A DNA stretch of 64,000 nucleotides from Punica granatum. Lineage: Eukaryota > Streptophyta > Magnoliopsida > Myrtales > Lythraceae. The position numbers were made by a program, and so were the translations under genes. The notes beneath the pieces are model-generated. The model was not told the origin of the DNA. It saw only the letters and a program-made list of their open reading frames with translations, and did not search any database. The stretch lies in assembly GCF_007655135.1 (NCBI RefSeq), contig NC_045134.1, positions 2,066,982 to 2,130,981 on the forward strand. The letters are read 5' to 3'. This document shows, piece after piece, positions 20,801 through 32,500 of the stretch (position 1 is its first letter; each line of letters opens with the position of its first letter).

Positions 20801-21125
20801 GTGAGTTTTTCTATTTACACATTCACTTTTGGCTAGAAACGGATCAATCGTCATTCACTGAGAGTTTAAAGCTTCCATTCAATCTCATGAATAGCATTAA
20901 ATATTTTTGATCTGATGGTCTGGAATTCATTTGCTCAATGAGATCGAGTGATCTCTGGCTACCATTTGTTAGTGCTGTTGATAGTTTGATGTGAGGAACA
21001 TTTTATTTTGTCGTGTTAGCTAGTCAGAGCTCCTGCTATTCGATGAAGGAAGCCCCTAAATGAAACTCATGTTCATGTCCAGTAAGGTTTGCGTGAATCC
21101 TATTCCAGAAATGTCCAGGGCAATA

Positions 21126-21921
21126 TTAAGGTGATTCCAAATCATTTCTATCAGAACTCCTCCTCCGTTTCAGGACGATATGTATATTGTCATCGTCGTC
21201 CAACTGCTCCAAGGCCTCAATCACCATTTCTGTGTAGCAGTGCACATGGATGCGGTTCTTGCCCTCTGTCAACCTGTATGACCAACAGTAGAAATCTGTC
21301 GGGCCATACTTGGATGCTTCCTCAGGCCGCTTCTTGCCACACCACACACAGCTATGTCTTTCCCCCGTCTGGAGCTCAAGGGGCACGCGGCTGTTGGTGT
21401 TGAATGTGGCGAGCTCAGCACAGCATGGGTGCATGTTCAAGTCCTTGTTTTCCGTGGTCTGAGCGTGATAGCTGTAATGCCTGATCGGCATCCCGCACAC
21501 CAGACAGTTCTTGGCCCATTTCTTATTTTCGGAATTCCTCCCTGTTTTTCATTTCAAACTTATAATGTTAGGTTTGGGAAAGGAAACACAAAAGGAAAGG
21601 TAAAACGAAGCACCAAGCAAAACCAGTGAATTATTGATACAGATTCAGACGACAACCTCTCCGTGGATTATCAAAAAGCGTGAAAACGGGGCTTGTGCTG
21701 AATATGTTGTTGGGCCCAGGGCCAAGTTCGATTTCATCAGCAAGTCGAATGCAGTCTATGTGACGATCCTTGCCGCAGTGATCGCACCGATATCTTCCAG
21801 TATCGTAACTTTTGACCCTGCAAACCTCGCATTTGAATGCCGCCTTGTATTTCTTCAACTCAAACCTGCAGCGGCGGTTAGCGGCTGGTTTTGCATCCGG
21901 GCCAGTAACAACAGCAGCCAT
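21126..21921 (-). CDS. DC1-like Cys/His-rich zinc protein, copy 2 (shortened C-terminus)
   Basis: Exons 21921..21657 and 21541..21126 give 226 residues from the ATG at 21921. The intron is phase 1, with exon 1 ending before GTTGTCG and exon 2 starting GGAGGAATTCC. Zinc ligand sets are all present: CEVCRV, CDHCGKDRHIDC, CGMP, MHPCCA, CVWCGKK and HVHC. Compared with copy 3 (253 residues), four residues are missing near EALEQLDDDDN and the frame ends early after RSSDRNDLESP, so the last 27 or so residues are lost. It may still be expressed; function unknown. Confidence 0.65.
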
Positions 21922-22837
21922 ACCTCCCAAATGGAAATTTATCGAGAAAAGAAACGATGGCAAACTCTTTAGGGAATTTGTTTGGTTGAACCAAGCTTCG
22001 GCCGGAAGAAACTTAATTGGCCTCCGTAAGAAGGAATAAGGATTGTGAATTTATGGAGAGAAAAACTGTGGTTGCACAAGGAGGAGAGGAGAACCCTCTT
22101 TAATATATATAGCGCAGATGCATATGCATGCAGTTGTATGAAATTTATGGGCAAACACAAATGGATTGTGGAAAAGCAGAGGAAATTTACGTTGCATTAC
22201 ATTGCAGGGCATTGGATTGCAGGCACTCTCTCTACGCGTGGATTTCTCTCTGCATTAGTTGGTAAAATATGTACGTAGCATAGAACCGGCCGGTGAAATT
22301 AGTACTTTTCAACGGTCATTTAATATTGGGGTTTGGTATATGTCTCCATCCAACTAAGACCAGGAAGTCCTACCACGGGGATGTCCCGCCCATACATTTT
22401 CTCCCTTCTATTTATTAATTTGTAGACCCATAAGACTCCTTTATGAATAAAAAAATACTATAAAATTATAATATATATATATATATGTAAACGGTGCATT
22501 TTCGAAAAAATACGAGGAAAATGAAGGCAATGTTGATAGAAATTGTATGGAAATAACAGCCCTGATCGTTTGACAATGGGGATAGATAACTACTCCCAAT
22601 TTTCCAAACACTTTTTCGATCAACGCGTATACACGGCCAAATGACCCCATGACCTAGCAATTTACATATGCATGTATATATATGTGTGTTAATATATGCA
22701 TATATGTGTAGGTAGAAATGGTGAAGTAGGCAACGGCATTTGATAAGGAGGAAAGTACTGCGGAATTTCTTGCATATGAGTTCCAAATGTAAAATAAAAT
22801 TGTACAACAAGAAAAGAAGTAGACTGTCAACGTAGGT

Positions 22838-23013
22838 TGGTTCAAGTAGTTTAGCTCTTATTCTTTTTGAAAAAGATTTTGAGTTCGAATCTTTTGAATG
22901 AAGAAAATTTATTGTAAAAGATTTTTAATTCTTAGTGAGCCAATCTAGCTCAAACAGAATTAATTGGGATCCACCGAATTTTCGGATGCCATAATGCACA
23001 CTAACAAAAAAAA
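22838..23013 (+). mobile_element. tRNA-derived SINE-like repeat
   Basis: Starts with an A-box-like TTGGTTCAAG and has a B-box-like GAGTTCGAATC, then a body ending in an A run (AACAAAAAAAAA). Diverged copies of the body are at 35,740-35,920, 39,265-39,400 and 55,880-56,010. Confidence 0.5.
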
Positions 23014-23059
23014 AGTATAATAAAATGGCAAAAACAAGGAAAATATGAAATCTCCAGAC

Positions 23060-23660
23060 TGCATGATGACGGGCATGACTAGGCACAAGCACGGGTGTTG
23101 GCGGGCACGTCCATGGGCGGGCCTCAGGCACGGGAATGGGCGTTCATTAGCTTGTCCATGGGCATAACTTGGGCATGTCCACAAGCGTGAATTCGGATTT
23201 CAGGGGAGTAAAATCCGGATTTTTCGCATCACGGGCTTATCTCGACTGCCGGGGGATACACATGGGTGTTCATTGGGGGTTGAAATCCGGACTGGGGTTC
23301 TCAAATTTGGATTTTGGGCATCCCCGAGTCATGTGGTGCAAACTTCTCCGAGCATAACTCGGGCACATCCACAAGCGTGACGGGCACATCCAGGGTCATG
23401 ACTTGGCCACATCCACGGGCATGTCCTGGGCACATCCATGGGCGTGAGTCGAACATGTCCACAGACATGACCGAGGCACGGGCACATCCATGGACGTGAT
23501 TTAGGCACATCAACCAGCGTCAAATCCGAATTTTGGGGTTTGAAATCCATATTGGGGATCTGAAATCCGGATTTTGGGTGTGTCGAGGACGTCTGTCGAC
23601 TCTCAGGGACGTTTCTGGCGCTCACTGGGCGCTGAAATCCGAATTTTTGGGTGCTCAAAT
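23060..23660. repeat. Degenerate GC-rich minisatellite-like block (copy 1)
   Basis: Irregular repeats around GGCACATCCACGGGCATG, mixed with repeats around TGAAATCCGGATTTTGGG. The same mosaic occurs at 42,815-43,275. Long open frames here follow the repeat periodicity and are not genes. Confidence 0.6.
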
Positions 23661-23679
23661 CCGCACATGAATATTTTGT

Positions 23680-23970
23680 TTGATTTCACAATCTGAATTT
23701 AAAATTTTAACTTTAACTCTACTCACTACACAACAAAAGTGAACAATACAATTATTACGTTTCATTTTTCTTCAACTTTTTTAACCATTCAATTCAATTT
23801 TTAATAATAAATTCTTTTAACTATTCATTATTTTTTCTATAATTCAACAATACAATCATTATTTTTTTTCAACTATTCATTACTTTTTTACCATTTTTCT
23901 CATAATTTAACAACACGATCATTACAAACCAATTAAAATTAAAACTCAACTATAAAACCAAACACATTCG
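23680..23970. repeat. AT-rich MITE-like repeat (copy 2)
   Basis: Same family as 19,870-20,140, beginning GTTTGATTTCACAATCTGAA and ending near AAACCAAACACATTCG. Non-coding. It is absent from the matching place in unit 4 (43,272). Confidence 0.5.
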
Positions 23971-24024
23971 AAATATGCAATCCTGCATGAAATAATGCCA
24001 CAAACTCTAGAATAGAGTACTTCT

Positions 24025-25743
24025 CAGTGTTATCAAAACCGAACCGGACATTGAACCGGTCGAGGCATGGGTTCATGGGTTTATGGGTTCAACCGGGGGT
24101 TCGATGGGTCGGACCTCACGTTTAATTATAAAATAAATAAATAAATATTATTTTTTTAAAATAATATAAAATACAAAAAAATAGTAATATACATTAGATA
24201 ATAATTAATATGATGTGTCAAAAAAATACAAGAAAAAAATTATTTGCATCTGATTGTAAATGACTCATCGAAAAGAACTGATAGTCATTTGACATTGAAG
24301 TCACAGCTAACCAAAAAAAAATTTGAAGTCCCAAACTGGTTTCAACATCGGTAGCACAGAAAGGGTAGTTAGCTTCATGGAGCCAGCAGAGAAATAATCC
24401 ATATATGGAGAATGAACAAGTAACAACATTCGACAGCTAGTATAATTTCACTAAAGTGCATAGAACAGCAAGTTCACATGATAACTACCTCATCTAAAAT
24501 TCAAGCACGACATGTCACAATAGCTTATTGCCGTGCTTACCAAGGTTCTTATCCAGTGTCTTTGTGAACTGGTTAAGAGTAGGTGGGACCTTCAACCTCT
24601 GCTTCAGAATCCAACTCTTCCTCTGGATTTGAACAGTCTTGGGGAATTTGACAAATCGGGTCAAGTTCCTCTTTGGAGGCAGAGCCCCTCCAATTCCAAA
24701 TTGCATTGGCCTTTTTTCAAACAAGGGATTCGTCACCTTCTCCTGAAATAAACGACAAATTCATTAGACAAGCAAGCCAAAGTTTTGAAACAACCCCGGT
24801 AATGGCTTCCACTTTGAGCGGATGATCATTCTACAAGAATCACCTAAATTGAAGATCATGCATCCATGCCACATTCCTATAGCAGTAGCGAATGATAGAG
24901 TATGCACGTTTCCATGACAAACTATCCCCACAAACAAAAATCGAGACTTCAGATTCTCTAAAGCAATTTCTTTTACCAAGTTCAAGTTCTAACTCGACAA
25001 GCAGTCGTTAACAACCAACATTATGCATGAACGTATCGGAATTCCTATCACTTCACAGAACATTCCGCTTAGCATCTACATATGATCTAGCCAAATGATA
25101 ACCAACTGCTTGTCCTATTAACAGCAACTCTAATTTTGTATAAGTAACTACAATTCCCCGCTAATTTCTTTGCAAAGCATGACAGTAAACTTACCTACTT
25201 CTTCTTAGCAGCAAAAGAATAAGCAGATTCAGCAGACTTGTCGAAAATCGAGGATAGAGGGGAGGATGGTTACCGGTTGATTGAAGAACAACGAGTGAGA
25301 TTGAGGAAACTCGTCTAGACTCTGCCTGTCGAAGGAGAAGAGGAATTAACTGTGCTCAAGCTCGAAGGAGAAGAGCCGATTGAAGTCACTGAAGATGAAT
25401 CCGATGAAGAGGAGTCAGTGATTGAGCTCGAAGATGAAGAGGAATCAGATGAAGAGGAGCTCGAAGATGGAGATTGAGTCACCGAGCTGGAACTGGAAGT
25501 CAAAGGTGAAGAGCAAACTGAGCTAGGGTTTCCTTCCAGGTCCAATTAGGCCGATTTCGATTCGGGTCAAGAGATTCGGGTTGGGTTTTCTTTAAAAATT
25601 CAGAACCCATCCAACTGGCCGGTTCGAATGGGTTCGATGGGTTTATCAAAAAACCGACCGATTTTTTGAATTTACCAATTTTTTTTGCATTTTCGGTTTT
25701 TAATAGAACCGGACCGGTCATAGGTCCGGTTCTGATAACAATG
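24025..25743. mobile_element. Non-autonomous hAT-type element carrying a captured gene fragment
   Basis: Terminal inverted repeats begin CAGTGTTATCAAAACCG on the left and, on the other strand, CATTGTTATCAGAACCG on the right. An 8-bp target duplication GTACTTCT flanks it (24,017-24,024 and 25,744-25,751). CAGTG-type ends and 8-bp duplications are hAT signatures. Its subterminal sequence (GAACCGG-rich, GGGTTCGATGGGTCGGACC) matches the 503-bp element at 30,581. Inside is part of a ribosomal protein gene. No transposase is present. Confidence 0.85.
24541..25235 (-). pseudogene. Captured fragment of ribosomal protein eL8 (RPL7a) gene
   Basis: Exon 24742..24541 encodes [19 protein letters not shown] and continues to [12 protein letters not shown], the N-terminal third of eL8/RPL7a, a large-subunit ribosomal protein. 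It is bounded by an intact acceptor (TTTCAG) and donor (GTAAGC). An upstream piece near 25,190-25,235 resembles the preceding Lys-rich exon (AAKKK) with its GTAAG donor, but an in-frame TAG precedes it. Introns are kept, so genomic DNA was copied, not mRNA. The rest of the ~250-residue protein is absent. Confidence 0.8.
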
Positions 25744-26699
25744 GTACTTCTACACAATATAATTGTTTAAATCTAATTATAACTTTTTTAAATAATTTTT
25801 TGCCTCTTCGCGATAGTAATTTTAATATGTAGTTTAAACAAATTTCAAAAGTGTTATGATCCCGTAAGTAGCACAGGCACAACATCAAGTTTATATATAG
25901 CAAAATTTACCTCGTTCGAATTTGAGTTAATTGGAACTCCTCGTGGTTTTCTAATATTAAACGGTCTATATTGGATATATATATTTATATATATTATTAG
26001 TAAATATATATGCACGTTCATATTCATATTATATATGTAATATAATTTTTTCAATACGCAGAGTTAGATGTGATCGCGTGATGTGTCTCTCAATCATAAG
26101 GAGGTTTGTCATGCATATAATATATACCATATCTTTTGTTTAAGGATATGATATATGCTGTGACCCGGTCAATTCATGTTGTAGGGTTGGTTTGTTTGTT
26201 TGCTTGTTTAAATCTCATAAAGAAGACAAATGGATCAGATCTCGGCGACATTAACGGCACCAGTCTCCGCTCCAATTTCTCTGCAATTGTCTACCCTCTG
26301 TGTCTGATCTGTTTTGGTCTTCCTGTATGTATACAATGATTCCCAGGTGATAATGGCATGGGTGGCCCCCCTTACTATGCGGTCACGGTATAATTATCAT
26401 TATAATGTTATATGCAAGTATAGTAACGCAAGAAGTCTGCGTCATGCTGGTGTGGTAAAGTCTCCGCCGCTTTCCCTTCTTCACGTCTCCATGAGTCAAG
26501 TCCATGACGACGTCTTTTGACCCTAAATATTAAGTATTAGGAATAAATTGAACCCCTAATCGATGTGACCAAAAATAAAACTTAATTATATGTTAAGGGA
26601 AACTGTTTCGACGTCGGAGTCATTAACTAAATCGCAGATCCTACCTTTAGTAACTTCCCTTTTCCTTTGGTTCAACTTGCATATAATATTGAAACAAAT

Positions 26700-28650
26700 A
26701 TTCGGTGAGTATCACATAATCACTTGGCTGTGTAACACCAAATCATGATATTTGTAAGTGAAAAATTATCACCACAATGAGCTCATAAATTTCTATTTAT
26801 AAGTATTTTGATTAGTTGTTACTCATTCAAAATGAATGAGTAATTTTTAACCGATATTTTCTTATGACTTCAAGGGAAGCCAAAGTATTGGAAGGCAGTG
26901 GTCATTCCCAAAAGTCTTGAAAAAGATAAAGAATAATTGCACACAAAATCAACCGAGATTTCATTGGAAAATTCTCAATCTCTCATATTGGCAACCATCC
27001 CGCCTAATACTTATTTAATCTACAGCTCAATAGATACAAGCGCTCTTACAGTATTTGTAATATCAATTTATTCAATTATATCACCTAAAAAATTTAATAT
27101 GAAAAAACCCCTATTGCTTTTATTTACCTTAATTAATGAAAGTGCTGAATAAAATATAAAAAAAATGATAAATAAGATAACTTACAAGACGGGTAAAAAC
27201 CTACAAAATGTTGCAGTGCCGTTGTCTTCTTGTAGTTTTTGTTATAACTTTATAAAGATAGATTGTGACTTGTGAGAGAAAACATGTATGGAATGACTCG
27301 AAGAAATATGTGAAATTAATTCTCAATGAGAATTGCTTCGAGTCAGGAGTCTAATACTTCAAACGGGATACGAATCAGAGTTCGTACGAAGGAATAATAA
27401 TCAGTCAAAATTTATTGTGCAGCTAGCAAATGACTTGGTGCCGCAGCGTTATAATTCAAGTGCTGTAGCACCAAAGTTGCTATTGATTTTCAGATCAGTC
27501 GATGTCGCAGCACCGAAATCGATGTTGCGGCACAGCGGTGGTTACCATGTTTCAGTTTAGTCGGCGCTGCAACACCAATGCAACACGACGGCGATTACCA
27601 TTTAAAAGTTGCAAACATTGGCTGTAAGGACATCATCATTCGAAAGAACATGACTACTCTTATTATAAATAAACTTATGAGGGATGAACATACATAATAA
27701 CAACACATCAAACACATTTTCTCCCCTCATTGTCTATGTTCTTCTTCTCCCCAGTGCCCTTAGGAGAAGTCTCAATGAGAGATCTCTGCTCTTGTTGCAC
27801 GAAGATCTCAGTGGTCATGTTATATCCTAGAGGTGATATTGCAATTAAGGTTATCGTGACAAACTCTTCGTATTGGGGGGCAATAATCATCTTAAGAAAA
27901 GTAATCTTCACGCCTTTGACCACACTTTCCGATCTACTCTCCGACCCTCTTCTTCAACAGTTTTAACAACACATATACGTATATACACTGTCCATATGCA
28001 TTTTGATAATAAGCTGATGCTAGAGAGTAGGAGTAGGTCATCATGAAGTCTAGGTCAACTCGGCACCGAGTAGACATCGCGTGTTGTGATGCCATGTCCA
28101 ACACATCACACTATTCGGTTTTTTTTTTAAATACTGTCGTCCTCTTGATTGGTATTTCTTATCAAGTTGAAATGGTTCATGTTTAAATTTCTTTAATGAA
28201 AAATCACATTTTGCTTAAAAGATTCAATACTATAATGGATAGGCTAAAAATTTTCGGTACGACCCATAGGGACATTAATGAAAGTTTACATTTTACTTAA
28301 ATAGGAAATTTATTTTCGTTTAAAATACTTTTTATGAACCAACCAGCACTTAAGTTACAAACATAAGATAATGCTCCTCATTAGATCAATCAATGATCAT
28401 TTTGGAGCAGAAAGCACAAACAAAGGAATTTACTGTCTCCAATCAGCCGAGACCAACCAATCCGATCAGTATTGATCATCAGATCAGGTCTACCAAATTC
28501 TGGGTTAATCCTAACCCAGCAGCCACCAGGGCAATATCGAAGGCTCCCTTCAGTGTGTCTTCCCATCCAGTTCCATCTGTACTCCTCTTCCGCCTCAGGA
28601 CGATGCGTGTCGGAGGAAAGTCTTTTGTCCTTTCTCCCATGAATTAAAGC
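26700..28650. other. Intergenic DNA without recognisable genes
   Basis: AT-rich DNA. Short frames at 27,333-27,560 and 27,730-27,966 have no recognisable domains, introns or promoter context. I see no RNA gene and no clear transposon ends. Confidence 0.5.
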
Positions 28651-28658
28651 CTTCCACG

Positions 28659-29408
28659 CATAGTGATTAGAATCGTGATTCGAATAGTAAAATCTTATAA
28701 TTTTACAATTCAAGGGGTGACTAGCGATTCCGATTTCATGCCAGGTAGAATCACGGTTGAATCGCGATTTGAATCATAAACAGATTCTACGAATCTGGTT
28801 TCAACCCAGAGTTGTATGCCCCCCTCTCTCCCTCCTCATCTCTCTCATTGTGCGACAGTATTGCTCATTGATTCTCTCATTTTATGAAAAGTTTGAAACC
28901 TGTTTTTTGGCTGTAAGTGATAGGGACCTGGAAAGTTTCTAGAACTGCTTCGAATTGGATTCTAGCCGATTCCTGATTGCCGTCTGGTTTAAGATGACTT
29001 AGGTTGGAATTTTTTTCGACTTTTTTAAGTGTAGAGAAAGATGATTTCAAGAAGGAACAGACCAAGAAGAAGTTAGGGAGGAAAAGTAGCTTCGCTTATA
29101 GGATCCGTGACCACGGTACTATATCAATTTTCACTGGAGGTTATTATAATAGGAGCGCTCTCTTGTGAAGACTAAGTACCATCAGATTTTGACGAATGAA
29201 GTAAGAAACAGCAAGATTTATCATTTGATATTTACTACTACTATTTCTGATATGGGATTTGGTATATATCTATATATGTTATTTTTTTAATTACAGGTAA
29301 AATCTTACGATTCACGATTCGATTCTACGATTCACGATTCAATTCTACGATTCACGATTCCACAACCCTCGATCGATTCTAGGTAGAATCGCGATTTTAA
29401 CCACATTG
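28659..29408. mobile_element. Second hAT-type family, non-autonomous, 750 bp
   Basis: Ends CATAGTGATTAGAATCGTG (left) and, reverse-complemented, CAATGTGGTTAAAATCGCG (right). The 8-bp flanks are CTTCCACG (28,651-28,658) and CTTCCACA (29,409-29,416), one mismatch apart. Subterminal repeats of ACGATTCACGATTC lie at 29,308-29,360. No coding region. Confidence 0.65.
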
Positions 29409-29584
29409 CTTCCACATTATAATATGTCTCCTGGTTATCATACAATGCTCTTCCAATTTTCGATCGCACCCACCCCCCCCCCCTCCCTCCCACCCATAAA
29501 TTGATCGTATTCACGGGGCGACTGCTACTAATTATAGCCGCACTCCTCCTCCCCAAGGACGCATCATCCTTCGGACCAGTAACA

Positions 29585-29702
29585 GTATAAACTTTTCACA
29601 TTATAATAATTATAGTACGAATTTTTTTTATTAATCTAAAAATGTATAAACTTTTCACATTATAATAATTATAGTACGAATTTTTTTTATTAATCTAAAA
29701 AT
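29585..29702. repeat. Two tandem 59-bp units
   Basis: GTATAAACTTTTCACATTAT... is repeated exactly at 29,585 and 29,644, with a third partial start at 29,703. They form the outer part of the left arm of the fold-back below. Confidence 0.9.
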
Positions 29703-30110
29703 GTATAAACTTTTCATTTGATAACAATTCTAACACGGTGTCAACTTTTCCGTTAATTTGGACAGAAATTGCTGACGAGTAGGTCGAGTGGGACCCACCA
29801 TATTTTCTTTATAATAAAATTATTTCAGAAATTAACAAAAGAAATTTAAAAAGAAAAAAAAAGGCAAAAAACAAAATCGGAGAGGAGGGGCAGTGGGAGC
29901 CTCCTCAACTGTCACCATTCCCCTTAATTGGAGTTGCTGGCAACCACAAAGGACGCCACTCGACCTATACTTCAGCAATTTCTGTCCAAATTAATGAAAA
30001 AGTTGACTCCGTACTAGAATTATTTTCAAATTGAAAGCCTGTATATGTTTTTTATTAAGGAAAAAAGTCCATGCTAAAATTATTAAAATGTGAAATGTGT
30101 GTATTTTTTT
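29640..30110. mobile_element. Fold-back (long inverted repeat) element
   Basis: The left arm 29,640-29,793 pairs with the right arm about 29,955-30,110 (TTTGGACAGAAATTGCTGA and its complement, then the AGTACG and TATAAAC blocks). A GC-richer 160-base centre lies between. Non-coding; consistent with a MITE or fold-back transposon. Confidence 0.7.
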
Positions 30111-30329
30111 TTTTTGTTATTAACTCTATATATGACAATGACAGGTCCTGGAGTGCATATATTTGAGGATTCATAAAGATTAACGTGTATATATACTTTT
30201 AATACGTATACACATAAAGGTTTCTCTTGTAATTAACAAGTAGTAAAGAAAGCACTATTGTAATGATAATTCATAATTAAGGTCCACGTTTATGAGATTT
30301 TTATCATATTCTATCTATCCAACGCATTC

Positions 30330-30416
30330 TTTTTTTTTCCCGGTGCAAAGGGGCTAAACGTCCGCTACAATGAAAAGAAATTAAGTTACACAAAGGCATG
30401 GTAAGGAGGCCTCAGA
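30330..30416 (-). mobile_element. Short 5'-truncated retroposon tail with 17-bp target duplication
   Basis: An 87-base insert begins (plus strand) with nine T, i.e. a poly(A) tail on the minus strand. It is flanked by exact copies of ATCTATCCAACGCATTC at 30,313-30,329 and 30,417-30,433. This is the signature of LINE-mediated insertion. Confidence 0.85.
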
Positions 30417-30580
30417 ATCTATCCAACGCATTCACCATGTTTTATTACGTACAGCATCTAAAATGCAGTGCCCTCTCTTTACATACATATATAGGAGTTA
30501 TCACCAACCATCTCCCCGTCAAAATATCTGCCATTTTCCTTATTATAATTAATTATATCGTAAAATGTTTCTCTAATAAG

Positions 30581-31083
30581 CAGTATTATCATAATCGGAC
30601 TTGACGTTGAACCGGAAAGAGCATGAGTTCATGGGTTTACGGGTTCAACCGGGAGTTCGATGGGTCGGACCGCAAGTTTAATTAAAATTAAAATTAAAAT
30701 TTTATTTATATCATTAAGAAAATTGATATTTAACATAATTATTCAATGACTATAAAGCTTTTAAAGTCGAGTACGTAGACCAAACAAGAAGCATGGCTTG
30801 TGTGATTAGTGAGTGGTGCATTAATGGTGGGTAGTGGGAGGTCAAGAGTTTGACTCTTGCCTCAAACATCTTAATTTTGAACATTTTCAAACACAAAAAG
30901 CAAAGCCACAAAATCCATTAAACCGGCTGGTTCAAAGGGATTTTGCTTAAAAATCGACAGATTTCTTGGGTTTAACGGTTTAATCCTGTATATCTGGTTT
31001 TATTGAGAACCGGACCAGTGAGGATGCCGATTTCCAATCGAACCGATCGAACCGGCCGGTTCGGTCCGGTTCTGATAACAATG
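30581..31083. mobile_element. Non-autonomous hAT-type element, 503 bp, same family as 24,025
   Basis: Left end CAGTATTATCATAATCGGAC; right end, reverse-complemented, CATTGTTATCAGAACCGGAC. 8-bp target duplication CTAATAAG (30,573-30,580 and 31,084-31,091). It shares GGGTTCAACCGGGAGTTCGA-type subterminal DNA with the larger element but has no captured gene. Confidence 0.85.
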
Positions 31084-31189
31084 CTAATAAGCTCTTTTCT
31101 GCAAAAACCTGTATTTTATTTCTTTGTGGGAACGTTGATAGCGAATCTCACCATTCAACAACTCGGTGAGTCAGCATGCCCTATATGGC

Positions 31190-32500
31190 GACGAATTCGA
31201 TATCCAGGGGGGTCCACCTCCGATGCTTTTACCATATGTGGCAAACTTTCACGGAATAGGCCGTGGAAGACCCATCTGATTGGACTGGACCCAAGTTGCA
31301 AATCCGGCCATTCAGTAATTTCACTTACGTGGCACCTTCTTCCCAATGTTTATAAATTATAATTTTTATCACCAACCCTCTGCACATCTTAAAACATAAT
31401 TAATTAGGATTAATTTAATGATATCCAACTCACCGAAGACACGGCCTTTCCGCGTGACCCTCTAGAACCGCCACGAAAGATTTTACAATTTGACCCGCGC
31501 TGCTATCTCAGCACCACCGCACCATCACCGAATGGGTCAAAAGTCAACAAGCCCTATGCTATGTTTTTTTTTTTGATAAATTGCCCTATGCTATGTTAAG
31601 TTCAGTTCGATGTTTTCAGTTGTTTTTTTTTTTGTCAGGGGGTTCCACCTCTCATGCTTTTACCATTATATGGCAAACTTTCACCGAATGGGCCGTCGGA
31701 GAAGAAGACCAACTAGGTTAGGGTTCTGGCGCTGCCAGGAACTCTCTGGAACTGGAAGACTCATTTGATTGGGCTAGACCGAAGTTGCAAATCCGACCAT
31801 TCTGTAATTTCACTTACGTGGCGCTTTCTCTCCGATTTTTATATATTATAATTGATTTTTTTTATGATTTTGTTTTCATGTTGTAGTTCATACGATTGGC
31901 TCATAATTTTCTTTACTCTCTGTTCAATGTTGGATTGAAATTAACTAAATAAATAAAAGTATCACGTAAAACTAAAAATTTTATTTTGATCTAACTTTCT
32001 TTTTTCCATTTTCACCCGTCTCACCATCACCGAATAGCTAAATGCCAACATGCCCTACGTTATGTTAAGTTTCAGTTCGATTTTTGCTCAGTAGGACGCC
32101 CGGGGGGGGGGTCTTTACTATATATGGCAAACTTTCACGGAATGGGCTGTGGAAGAAGAAGACCAACTAGCTTAGGGTTCTAGCGCTGCCTGGAACTTTT
32201 TGGAACTGGAATGCCCATTAAAATTGGGCTGGACCAAAGTTGCAAATCCGACCATTCTGTAATTTCACTTACGTGACACTTTCTCCTGTATGCCCGCAAA
32301 TTTTTATATATTATAATTGATTTTTTTTTTATGATTTTGTTTTCATGTCCTATTCCATACAATTGGCTCATAATTTTCTTTGCTCTCTGTTCAATTCAAT
32401 GTTGAATTGAAATTAACTAAATAAATAAAAATATAATCTATAGTATCACGTAAAACCAAAACTTTTATTTTGATATAACTTTCTTCTTCCATTTTCACCT
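31190..32500. repeat. Three diverged tandem copies, ~450-490 bp period
   Basis: The block GTTGCAAATCCG.CCATTC.GTAATTTCACTTACGTG recurs at about 31,290, 31,780 and 32,240. Each copy is preceded by TATGGCAAACTTTCAC.GAAT and followed by TTTATA.ATTATAATT. The first copy is shorter at its right side. No gene recognised. Confidence 0.75.

Larger units (their letters stand above)
19041..21080. repeat. Segmental duplication unit 1, right part
   Basis: 19,041-19,860 aligns with 44,795-45,745, and 20,135-21,078 with 46,967-47,925. In between, the small membrane-protein gene present in unit 4 (45,847-46,246) is missing and about 270 bases of AT-rich repeat sit there instead. The CER10 homology stops at about 21,078, where unit 2 begins. 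Confidence 0.85.
21085..26700. repeat. Segmental duplication unit 2
   Basis: 21,085-22,325 aligns with 40,935-42,200 (DC1 gene), 22,330-23,675 with 42,250-43,270, and 25,744-26,700 with 43,310-44,370. The break at 23,675-25,743 is explained by an AT-rich repeat and a hAT-type element. The unit lacks the membrane-protein and CER10 genes. Confidence 0.8.

Noticed and set aside
23329..23658. Cys/Trp/Pro-rich 109-codon frame (and 43,016-43,318)
   Set aside because: It follows the minisatellite periodicity, has no splice or promoter context, and differs by frame between the two repeat copies.
25315..25545. Ser-rich 76-codon frame inside the hAT-type element
   Set aside because: Low-complexity GAAGAG-type DNA read backwards; no homology recognised.
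27730..27966. 78-codon frame near 27.8 kb
   Set aside because: Open on both strands over the same stretch, no family resemblance, isolated in AT-rich DNA.
29309..29360. Possible CRISPR-like direct repeats (ACGATTCACGATTC)
   Set aside because: Repeats are adjacent with no spacers and belong to the subterminal part of a transposon in a plant genome.
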